Shown piece after piece: positions 34,917-42,133 of a stretch of DNA of 64,000 bases. The stretch is from contig CAVZPO010000027.1 of assembly GCA_963777165.1 (NCBI GenBank), positions 221,070 to 285,069 of the forward strand, written 5' to 3'. This DNA is from DYJB01 sp963777165. GTDB lineage: Bacteria; Chloroflexota; Anaerolineae; Anaerolineales; E44-bin32. The notes beneath the pieces were generated by a model that was not told the origin of the DNA, did no database searches, and saw nothing but the letters and a program-made list of their open reading frames with translations. Every line of letters starts with the position of its first letter. Positions within the stretch are counted from its first letter, which is position 1. Both the position numbers and the translations under genes were made by a program.

Positions 34917-36121
34917 GAGCCCGGCACGATCCACAGGTCGGTCTGCGGAGTGCTCAACCACTCGACGCCCGAATCGGTGACCCGGACATCTTCTTCGAGG
35001 CAGACCCATCCGTAACCCGGCACTTCGGCCCCGAGTTCAATGGCGAAGACATTGCCCGCCTCGACGATCCCGTCGGGGGTGGTCCCATAGCGTTCCCAGC
35101 GCGGGCCAAGGACCGTGGCTCCATCGTGCGTGGCGCGCCCCAGGTGATGGCCGAAGGCATGTTTGTACTCGGGCAGGCCCCCGGCGACGATCGTGGTGCG
35201 GGCGGCCTGATCGACCTCCCAGCCGCGGCTTCCCGGGCGCAGCGCCTCGGCGCCGGCCAGCAAGGCGCGGCGGACAACCTGCCAGGTGTTTCTCACAACC
35301 TGTGGCGGCTCCGTCTCTCCGGGGCGAAGCACATACCACATGCGCTGCAGATCGGCGCAGAACCCGTCCCGACGGACGCCGAAGTCGATATGCACCAGAT
35401 GGCCTGGGGCGATGACCAGATCGCTTGGGCCGGCATGCCCCATCTCCGATTCCGGCCCGGTGTTAACCGCCGGGTCGGTCTCCCGGTCCCAGGAAGGCTG
35501 GAGGCCAAGGTCCCGCATCCGCGCGTGCAGGACGTCCGCCAATTGACGCTCGCTGCGCCCGATGCGCACGTGAGGTGTGAGCTCGTCGATCAACGCCTCG
35601 GTTGACGTGACGGCGGCGCGCAGGCGCTCGACCTCGCGGGGCGTCTTCCGACCGCGCAGGCTTCCCAGGAAGGCTTCGGCGGAGACGACCTGGGTCGGCA
35701 GGACCCCGGCCTCCTTCAGGATCTCATCCAGCACGAGCTTGAGGCCATACGTCAGTCCGGAGGAGGCTGGGTCGCTGCGCGAGAAGTTGAGCGCCACGGT
35801 TGTGGGTTGCCAGGTGCGCAGCTGGCCCACCATGGCCGGGCGGACAGACTGGTCGTAACTCAAGACGCGGGTATACGCCTGCAGGCGCTCGAGGTTGGCG
35901 GCGTCGTAACGCCCGACGATGGCGACGCTCTCGCCGCTGCGGTGCACCATGAGCGCCGAGTGCCAGGTCAGGTCGAACGGGCAGATCAAGTCGAGGGCCG
36001 GGTCGCGTACCAGGCTGGTCTCGTGGACAAACGTCAACCAGAGATCGAGGTTGAAGCGTTCGAGCAGGCCGATGGCCTGGGCGATCTTCTCGCCGACGAG
36101 AGGTGAGTCAGTCGGGGGCAA
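34910..36121 (-). CDS. M24-family metallopeptidase (Xaa-Pro aminopeptidase-like)
   Basis: A 403-residue peptidase of the pita-bread fold. The metal ligands are all visible: HIDFGVRRDGFCADL (two Asp), HHLGRATHDG (His), FAIELGAEV (Glu) and CLEEDVRV (Glu). The N-terminal creatinase-like domain contains WLTFVHETSL. The start is a TTG at 36121 preceded by GGAGGGA; a longer frame starting at 36247 would overlap mutM by 55 bases. It removes N-terminal residues before proline or a similar substrate, in the cytoplasm. Confidence 0.85.
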   Translation of the reverse strand: MPPTDSPLVGEKIAQAIGLLERFNLDLWLTFVHETSLVRDPALDLICPFDLTWHSALMVHRSGESVAIVGRYDAANLERLQAYTRVLSYDQSVRPAMVGQLRTWQPTTVALNFSRSDPASSGLTYGLKLVLDEILKEAGVLPTQVVSAEAFLGSLRGRKTPREVERLRAAVTSTEALIDELTPHVRIGRSERQLADVLHARMRDLGLQPSWDRETDPAVNTGPESEMGHAGPSDLVIAPGHLVHIDFGVRRDGFCADLQRMWYVLRPGETEPPQVVRNTWQVVRRALLAGAEALRPGSRGWEVDQAARTTIVAGGLPEYKHAFGHHLGRATHDGATVLGPRWERYGTTPDGIVEAGNVFAIELGAEVPGYGWVCLEEDVRVTDSGVEWLSTPQTDLWIVPGSG

Positions 36122-36192
36122 GGCCGCATTCCCTCCGGGGGTCGGTGGGAGTGTAGCACTCGTCGCCTCGTCGGCCAACGAGCGCCCGGCCT

Positions 36193-37047
36193 TCAGGTAG
36201 ACGGCGGCGGAGCGGGCATCCCGCGGATCAGGCCCCCCGGCTGGCACGTGCGGCAGAAGTTGGTGATGCGCTGGTTGGCCGTAATGGCCGAGACCGGCGT
36301 TCCGCAGCGCGGGCAGGGTTCGCCCGAACGCATGTGCACAGCGAAGAAGTCGCGCGGCTTGAGGTGGATCGCCTCACCCATCTCCTGGCGCACCTGGATC
36401 GTCGCCTCGCGCAGCGTCGATCCGACCGCGTGGTACAGCCGATCGATCTCCTCCGGGCTGAGGCTGGTGCGCTTGCGATACGGGTGCAGGCGGGCGTTCC
36501 ACAGGATCTCGTCGGCGTAGGCGTTGCCGATCCCGGCGACGAATGCGGCGCGAACCAGAATGCCCTTGATCTCGCCGCGGAAGCGGCGCAGCCGAGCGCG
36601 GAAATCTTCTGGCGAGATCGAGAGCGCGTCCGGGCCCATCTCATCGAAGGTCGGGATCTTGGCCAGCGTCTCGGTCAGATAGACCTGCCCCATGAGCTTG
36701 GCGTCGATGTAGCGCAGTTCCTCCGGCGGATCGACGAAGCCGAAGGTGACGTGGACGGGCCCCACCTTCTTTTCGGCGGGCGCACACAACTGGAGGCGGC
36801 CCGTCAGCTTCGGATTGATGACGAGCAAGAGCGGTGAACCCTCGAAGGTGAACAGAAGGAACTTGCCGCGCCGCTCAACACCCGCAATCTGCTGGCCGGT
36901 CAATGTGACGGTGAAACCACGCCCCGTCAGGTCGCGCACCACCAGCGGTCCGCCCTTGGGCGCCAGGGTGACCTGCCGAATGGTCCGACCCACCACGCGC
37001 CGTTTGAGGACCTCGCGCACAATCTCGAGTTCAGGCAGTTCTGGCAT
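36193..37047 (-). CDS. mutM: Formamidopyrimidine-DNA glycosylase
   Basis: A 284-residue base-excision repair enzyme that removes oxidised purines and cleaves the backbone. It starts MPELPELEIVREVLKRR, with the N-terminal Pro that forms the Schiff base, and has the helix-two-turn-helix and a zinc finger CPRCGTPVSAITANQ...FCRTC. The ATG is at the canonical position. It lies 71 bases upstream of the M24 gene on the same strand. Confidence 0.95.
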   Translation of the reverse strand: MPELPELEIVREVLKRRVVGRTIRQVTLAPKGGPLVVRDLTGRGFTVTLTGQQIAGVERRGKFLLFTFEGSPLLLVINPKLTGRLQLCAPAEKKVGPVHVTFGFVDPPEELRYIDAKLMGQVYLTETLAKIPTFDEMGPDALSISPEDFRARLRRFRGEIKGILVRAAFVAGIGNAYADEILWNARLHPYRKRTSLSPEEIDRLYHAVGSTLREATIQVRQEMGEAIHLKPRDFFAVHMRSGEPCPRCGTPVSAITANQRITNFCRTCQPGGLIRGMPAPPPST

Positions 37048-37098
37048 GAACGATCACGAACCCAGAGTGTGGAACTCGAGCCACATCTGCGAGCCGGG

Positions 37099-38730
37099 TC
37101 ATGGGCGCACGAGCGCGTGCACGGCGTAGTGTGCATCCCGATAAATCTCACGGGACTGGGGACAGGTCAGGTCGAGCAGGTCGTCGTCCAGGACGACGTG
37201 CGTCACTCCGTAGTCCTGGGCGAGCTCATCGAGCAGAGCGCAGTCGACGCTTGCGGGGTCCTCCCGATAGAACTGCTCGGAAAACTGCAGCCGCCGGCGC
37301 CACTCGAGGACGTCGACGTCGCGATACGGGATCGCCTTGAAATCGACCAACGCCGGCGCACCGGTGACAAGGCGGAACTCCAGCAATTTGGGCGGAATCA
37401 GGTAGACCTGGCCCGACTCAAGGCGACGGCGAACCTCGCGCAGCATGGGTGCGGCGGGGTCCCGGGCTTGTGCCGCCGTCTGCCAGGCGAAGAGCACAGC
37501 GCCGAAGACGGCCAGCGCCGCCACTACGGCAACGGTTGCGAGGGTCAGCCATCGCAGTAAGTTGGCAGGCAGCCGCTCGGCGGCGCGTGTCCCGCGTATC
37601 GCGCACCAGCCTGCCAGCAGGCCGACGCTGGCCGGGACGAGGACGGTCGAAAGCCGCCATGGGAAGAGCAGGGCGAGCATGTTGCTGCGGGTCAGGATCT
37701 GAAGGACGGTCAATAGCAAGGCCGCCGCGCCGGCGAGGGCAAGGACCCGGGCGAGGCGCGTGGTCCGGGTCACGAACAGCGCCAGCCCAAGGAGCGCCAG
37801 CTTGACGAGAACCGTAGCCTCGAACCAGACGGCAGGCAGCGCGTGATGAGGCACGCGCTCGCGGACCAGGATCTGCTGCGCTTCGGCGATCCGGTCTGGG
37901 GAGGTGGGTCCGAGGGCGAGGATCACGTACAAGACGATCGGTGTCACCAGGGCCAGCGCAAAGACCCCCAGCAGCACGGGACGTCGCAGGCTGCGCTCGT
38001 CGCGCCACAGGACCAGGCAGTAAGCGAGCACCAGGATGCCCGCCGGCAGCAGATAGGTCGGATGGACGGAGGCGGCCAGCGCCGCGGCAACGACTGCCCA
38101 GGCGGCCCGCCCGCGAACGAAGAGGCCCAGGGAGAGCAGAAGGAAGACGCCGAACGCGCTGGGCTGGAAGACGAGGCCGAGCAGCCTCTGGCCGGCGACG
38201 CCCCCATCCCACAGATACTCCCAGGTCTCGCCGAGCAGGCGGCCCTGGATCACGCGCAGCGCCGCCGAGTGCAGGACGACAACGATGACCAGGAACAGAA
38301 GGGTTCGCCTGACCGAGGTGTGCAACCCGAAGGCGGTATCCGCCAGCAGCCACAGTCCGGCGAGGTAAACAGTGAAGAGGAGTAAGTACTCGATGTGGAA
38401 AGTCGCAGGAGGTAGAAACCGATAGGTCCACTCGACGAGCCAGGAGAAGACCGGCGTGGGATCGGCCGTATTGGCCAGCCAGTCCTGGGCCAGGAAGCCT
38501 ATGCCGGCGCGTGCGGCGCCATGCAGGAAATACTGATTCTGGTTGGAGGAGAAGAGGGGGGACTGACCGTAGGCGAGGCCCAGGGCAAGCGCGGCCAATG
38601 CCCAGGCGCTGAGCCGTAACGACCGATCCGGTCGCGTGGGCTCCGGACCGCCGGAGTTCGGCCCGACAGGCGCCGACGGAGGCCGGGGTTCGGGAGAGTG
38701 CAAGAGCGGGTTATGCGTGATGTGTCCCAC
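37099..38730 (-). CDS. Polytopic membrane protein of unknown function
   Basis: A 543-residue protein with about a dozen hydrophobic segments (for example LLFLVIVVVLHSAALRVI and LLAGWCAIRG) and a soluble C-terminal region ending VIDDDLLDLTCPQ-type text. The arrangement, with an aromatic loop after the first helix (NQNQYFLHGAARAGIGFL), is like GT-C glycosyltransferases or DUF6798-type proteins. No catalytic motif can be assigned with confidence. Its gene ends 52 bases before mutM starts. Confidence 0.6.
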   Translation of the reverse strand: MGHITHNPLLHSPEPRPPSAPVGPNSGGPEPTRPDRSLRLSAWALAALALGLAYGQSPLFSSNQNQYFLHGAARAGIGFLAQDWLANTADPTPVFSWLVEWTYRFLPPATFHIEYLLLFTVYLAGLWLLADTAFGLHTSVRRTLLFLVIVVVLHSAALRVIQGRLLGETWEYLWDGGVAGQRLLGLVFQPSAFGVFLLLSLGLFVRGRAAWAVVAAALAASVHPTYLLPAGILVLAYCLVLWRDERSLRRPVLLGVFALALVTPIVLYVILALGPTSPDRIAEAQQILVRERVPHHALPAVWFEATVLVKLALLGLALFVTRTTRLARVLALAGAAALLLTVLQILTRSNMLALLFPWRLSTVLVPASVGLLAGWCAIRGTRAAERLPANLLRWLTLATVAVVAALAVFGAVLFAWQTAAQARDPAAPMLREVRRRLESGQVYLIPPKLLEFRLVTGAPALVDFKAIPYRDVDVLEWRRRLQFSEQFYREDPASVDCALLDELAQDYGVTHVVLDDDLLDLTCPQSREIYRDAHYAVHALVRP

Positions 38731-38831
38731 CGCCAGTCCACTGCGAAGCCGATACGCCGCGTTGGTCGGCCACTATTCTCGCGCTGCGTCGAATGCGGAG
38801 TCGCCGCGCGGCCGCGGACCAAACTCCCGCC

Positions 38832-39623
38832 TCATGCCCCAGTCGCCGGGGCGTACGTTTCGAGAAGACGTTCGACCGCCTTGCCTCGCTCGGACAACTC
38901 GGTGCTTTCGAAGCGCCGGATCTCGAACAGGTGCGTCAGCTGCGCATAAAGATCCGGAAGCACCAGGATCTCCGCCACTTGTTCCCGAATCCACTTGTTG
39001 TAAGCGATCGGATAGGTTCGGCGGGCAATGAACAAGGCCTGCAAGAACTCCCGGTAGGCGTTGTACAAGCGGTCGAAGGCCTGGAAGTGCAGATCGCGCG
39101 CAACATAGCCGGGGATGTGATGCAGGTTGTTGAGGCAAAAGCGCCGCACCATCTCCAGCCTCTCGAGCCGCAATGATTCGTCATAGTAAGGAAGCCACTG
39201 CTGCTTGAGCTGTTCGAGGTAATCCCCCTGGATCAGCAGCGGCTGGCTGTACACCAGCAGGTTCCCAATCTCAAGCTCGAACCCATCCGGCCCGGCAGCT
39301 TCGTCGCGCGGTTCGGGCGCAAACGCGCCCTCGACGATATTCAAGTGAACCTCCGAGTATTGACCGGCGGTGCGGAGCGCCCGGAATACCTCGTCGGTCT
39401 CGTGATACGCCTCCCAGGATTGCCCCAGCCCAAGGCGGTCTTCGAGTGGCACGCCGGGGCGGATCAGCACGGCCATGTCGAGGCAGCTGTCGGGGGTTGC
39501 CTTGCCACGAGCGCACGAATTGGTCAGCAGCACGGCCTCCACTGGACCGGCAGCGAAGTGCTCGACGATCGCCAGGGCGGCATCGCGGTGCTCAGGGGTG
39601 GGATACGCCGCTTGCCAGCGCAC
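38832..39623 (-). CDS. Nucleotidyltransferase-like domain protein
   Basis: A 263-residue protein. The GTG at 39623 follows CAGGAGAG; the much longer upstream frame has no ribosome site and low-complexity composition. The segment LLTNSCARGKATPDSCLDMAVLI resembles the GS...SDxDL-type active loop of minimal nucleotidyltransferases, but the usual Asp pair is degenerate. The rest is helical. A TATAAT box on the minus strand (39703-39708) gives a leader of about 75 bases. The function is unknown. Confidence 0.55.
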   Translation of the reverse strand: MRWQAAYPTPEHRDAALAIVEHFAAGPVEAVLLTNSCARGKATPDSCLDMAVLIRPGVPLEDRLGLGQSWEAYHETDEVFRALRTAGQYSEVHLNIVEGAFAPEPRDEAAGPDGFELEIGNLLVYSQPLLIQGDYLEQLKQQWLPYYDESLRLERLEMVRRFCLNNLHHIPGYVARDLHFQAFDRLYNAYREFLQALFIARRTYPIAYNKWIREQVAEILVLPDLYAQLTHLFEIRRFESTELSERGKAVERLLETYAPATGA

Positions 39624-39702
39624 GAGTTGTCTCTCCTGCTGTCGGTCGTCGGCGGACGGGCGGTCCGTTTTCCCTGCGCCGCGACAGGCCGGGCGGGCGG
39701 AG

Positions 39703-39708
39703 ATTATA
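39703..39708 (-). promoter_or_regulatory. -10 box of the nucleotidyltransferase-like gene
   Basis: A perfect TATAAT on the minus strand, with a TTCACC-like -35 about 15 bases further upstream. Confidence 0.5.
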
Positions 39709-39859
39709 CCCGCGGGGAGCGCCGGTGAATCCGCCCCGCGAAGGCGTGCAGGTCGGGGGCGACAGGCGAAGGAAGGGCGTGCGCGGACTGGCAAGCGGTG
39801 ATATAACCACCAGTGGACGCAGCCCGGAGGGGTCGGACACCCCCGCGCCGGGCAAACCG

Positions 39860-39955
39860 ATGGACGACAACGCAGATACCGATTCGAGTGACCAGCCCAG
39901 TGGGGCCGAGTTGACCCCGGCCCCCGAATACAGGGTCTTCCCCCCGATCGCCTGA
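39860..39955 (+). CDS. Putative acidic, proline-rich leader peptide upstream of corA
   Basis: A 31-residue ORF beginning MDDNADTDSSDQ and continuing with five prolines, ending in a TGA. It lies in the leader of the CorA gene, 48 bases after a TATAAC box (39811). It is far richer in Asp and Pro than any neighbour. In Salmonella the mgtA leader peptide and other acidic, proline-rich nascent chains destabilise ribosomes when magnesium is low, so an Mg-sensing leader peptide is plausible. The ribosome site is weak (CGGGCAA). This is inference; the ORF may be chance. Confidence 0.35.
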   Translation: MDDNADTDSSDQPSGAELTPAPEYRVFPPIA

Positions 39956-39959
39956 CAGC

Positions 39960-40013
39960 GGCGCGCCTGCTGGAGGGCGGTCGAGCAGGATCGACCCTCA
40001 GGCAGGCAGCGCC
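39960..40013 (+). promoter_or_regulatory. Irregular hairpin in the corA leader
   Basis: A stepped stem: GGCGC/GCGCC at the base, CCTG/CAGG, GAG/CTC and GGTCGA/TCGACC around a GCAGGA loop. It begins four bases after the stop of the putative leader peptide and lies 116 bases before the corA ATG. There is no T tract, so it is more likely a folded control element than a terminator. It does not match the M-box features I know. Confidence 0.35.
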
Positions 40014-40128
40014 CGCAGTCGGCAGCCTCTTTCCGACTACGATCTCCTGCACAGCCTCGGCCGCCTCGCCACGCGGGGCGTGCCGGCTTTGGCGGCTGCA
40101 CCCGACGGGCCTGCAGAGCGGAGGCGCC

Positions 40129-41061
40129 ATGATCACCGTCTTTCGCAGCACGCCGCAGGGTGTGGCGCAGATCAGCGATCCGATCGACGGCAGCTGGATC
40201 CACCTGATCAACCCGGATCTGGAAGAACTCGAGCAGATCCAACGCGCCTACAACATCCCGCCGGAGTTCCTGACTTACCCCCTCGACCAGGATGAGATGG
40301 CACGGACCGAGAGAGACGAGGGCGTGACGCTGGTCATTTTGCGCGTCCCGCGCTATCAGGGCGAAACCTCGGACATCCCCTACACGACGGTGCCGCTGGG
40401 CATCATCCAGACCGACCGCGTGGTCGTGACCGTGTGTTCGTTCGAGAGCGAGCTGATCCGGGGGCTGACCAACGGCCGGGTGCGCAACCTGAGCACCTCG
40501 AAGCGCAACCGCTTCCTGCTGCACATCTTCCTGGTCGCCGCTCAGCAGTACCTGACCTACCTGCGGGCGATCAACAAGACAGTCGATGCGCTGGAGGACA
40601 AGCTGCAGCTCTCCCTGCGAAATCGCGAGGTGCTCGAGCTGCTCAAGTATCAAAAGAGCCTGACCTACTTCACCACCGCGCTCAAGGCCAACGAGCTGAT
40701 GATGGCGCGCCTGCAGAAGAGCCAGCTGTTCCGCATGTACCCGGACGACGAGGATCTCCTGGAGGATGCATTGACCGAGATCGGCCAGGCGATCGAGATG
40801 ACCAATATCTCCTCCGGCATCCTGAGCGCCATGATGGACGCCTTCGCCTCGATCATCTCGAACAATCTGAACGTGGTGATGAAGTTCCTGGCGTCGGTCA
40901 CGATCATCCTGGCGCTGCCGTCGCTGGTAGCGAGCATCTACGGCATGAACGTCGACCTGCCACTGGGCACCCATCCGCTGGCGTTCTTGTACGTACTGGG
41001 GTCGGCGCTGGTCGTCTCCCTCGGCGTGATCGTGGTCTTCATCCGCAAGGACTGGCTGTAG
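40129..41061 (+). CDS. corA: CorA-family magnesium/divalent cation transporter
   Basis: A 310-residue inner-membrane channel. The large soluble N-terminal domain is followed by two C-terminal helices; the first ends in the diagnostic YGMN pore motif (YGMNVDLP) and the last runs to FIRKDWL. GGAGGCGCC precedes the ATG. It imports Mg2+, possibly with Co2+ or Ni2+. The leader of nearly 300 bases with a small acidic ORF and a hairpin suggests post-transcriptional control. Confidence 0.9.
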   Translation: MITVFRSTPQGVAQISDPIDGSWIHLINPDLEELEQIQRAYNIPPEFLTYPLDQDEMARTERDEGVTLVILRVPRYQGETSDIPYTTVPLGIIQTDRVVVTVCSFESELIRGLTNGRVRNLSTSKRNRFLLHIFLVAAQQYLTYLRAINKTVDALEDKLQLSLRNREVLELLKYQKSLTYFTTALKANELMMARLQKSQLFRMYPDDEDLLEDALTEIGQAIEMTNISSGILSAMMDAFASIISNNLNVVMKFLASVTIILALPSLVASIYGMNVDLPLGTHPLAFLYVLGSALVVSLGVIVVFIRKDWL

Positions 41062-41070
41062 CTGCCGGGG

Positions 41071-42054
41071 TCACTCTCCGGGGAACCGCAGCCCCCACTG
41101 CGCCCGGATCGCATCCAGCGTTTCCATGATCGCCAGGCTCTCGTCGAGCGGCATCCGGCCGCTCTCTAGCCGCGACTCGCGCAAGCAGTTCATCACCTCG
41201 ATCGCCTGGTAGTGCAGCCCGTTGCCGGTCCGCCGATGATGGAAGGCCCTCTGCCTGCGTCCGGAAAGGCTGAGGGTCAGGTCACTGGTTTGGTAGAACG
41301 GGGAGTGCAGGCGCAGGCGACCCTGCGTGCCGTTCAGGGTCGCCTCGGTGGGGGTCGCCGCGCCCATGGCGGTGTACAAACATGCGATCTCGCCCTGCGG
41401 GTAGCGGAAAACGATGCCGGATTGATCGTCGACGCCGGTGAGGCCCATCGTCGCCAGGCTGACGATCGAAGCCGGGCGCCCAAAGACCATCGAGGCCAGC
41501 GAGACGGGATAGACGCCCAGGTCGAGCAGCGCGCCTCCGCCGAGTTCCGGGGAAAACAGCCGGCCGGCGGGGTCGAAGGCGAAGTGCAGCCCGAAGTCGG
41601 CCGAGAGCAAGCGAATGTCGCCGAGTGTCTTCTCGGCCAGGATCTGGCGCACGTGAACGATCCCCGGCAGGAAGCGCATCCACATCGCTTCCATCAGGAA
41701 CAGCCGGCGCTGCCGGGCGAGCGCGATCAGATCGGCAGCCTGGCGGGCGTTCAACGTGAAGGGCTTCTCGCACAGTACAGCCTTCCCCGCCTCGAGCGCC
41801 AGGCGGGCGTTCTCGGCGTGCAGGCTGTGCGGCGTGGAGACGTAGACCACGTCGACATCGGGGTCGTTCACCAGCGCGGCGTAACTGGCGTGCTGGTGGG
41901 GAATGCGGAAGCGCCGGCCGAAGGCTTCGGCCGTCTCGGCGCTGCGCGAGCCGACGGCGGTCAGAGCCGCACCGGGCGCGTGCCGCAGATCATCGGCGAA
42001 CTTGACGGCGATCTTTCCCGTTCCGAGGATTCCCCAGCCGACGCGCTCAGCCAT
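41071..42054 (-). CDS. Gfo/Idh/MocA-family oxidoreductase
   Basis: A 327-residue NAD(P)-dependent dehydrogenase. It begins MAERVGWGILGTGKIAVKF (Rossmann fold), continues CEKPFTLNARQAADLI with the catalytic-site Lys of the EKP motif, and LDLGVYPVSLASMVFG in the substrate domain. The substrate is probably a cyclic polyol or sugar derivative. The start is the ATG after the longer frame's low-complexity extension. It is divergent from the helicase gene with which it shares a promoter region. Confidence 0.85.
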   Translation of the reverse strand: MAERVGWGILGTGKIAVKFADDLRHAPGAALTAVGSRSAETAEAFGRRFRIPHQHASYAALVNDPDVDVVYVSTPHSLHAENARLALEAGKAVLCEKPFTLNARQAADLIALARQRRLFLMEAMWMRFLPGIVHVRQILAEKTLGDIRLLSADFGLHFAFDPAGRLFSPELGGGALLDLGVYPVSLASMVFGRPASIVSLATMGLTGVDDQSGIVFRYPQGEIACLYTAMGAATPTEATLNGTQGRLRLHSPFYQTSDLTLSLSGRRQRAFHHRRTGNGLHYQAIEVMNCLRESRLESGRMPLDESLAIMETLDAIRAQWGLRFPGE

Positions 42055-42097
42055 CCGTGGCCTCCGCCGTGTAATGGTTGCCTGCAATCCGAGCGTA

Positions 42098-42126
42098 CCC
42101 TCGCAGCGAGGGGCTCCTACTATAAT
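42098..42126. promoter_or_regulatory. Divergent promoter region with inverted repeat
   Basis: CCCTCG (42098-42103), CAG, CGAGGG (42107-42112) form a perfect 6-3-6 inverted repeat, a likely operator at the -35 position. TATAAT for the helicase lies at 42121-42126, and TATAGT on the minus strand (42119-42124) is a possible -10 for the oxidoreductase. Confidence 0.5.
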
Positions 42127-42133
42127 CCTCTCC

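Noticed and set aside
39955..40128. Classic M-box magnesium riboswitch upstream of corA
   Set aside because: The conserved M-box core sequences are not seen; only a generic stepped hairpin is present.
39592..40974. 460-residue minus-strand frame across the CorA leader
   Set aside because: Antisense to corA; no domain or start site.
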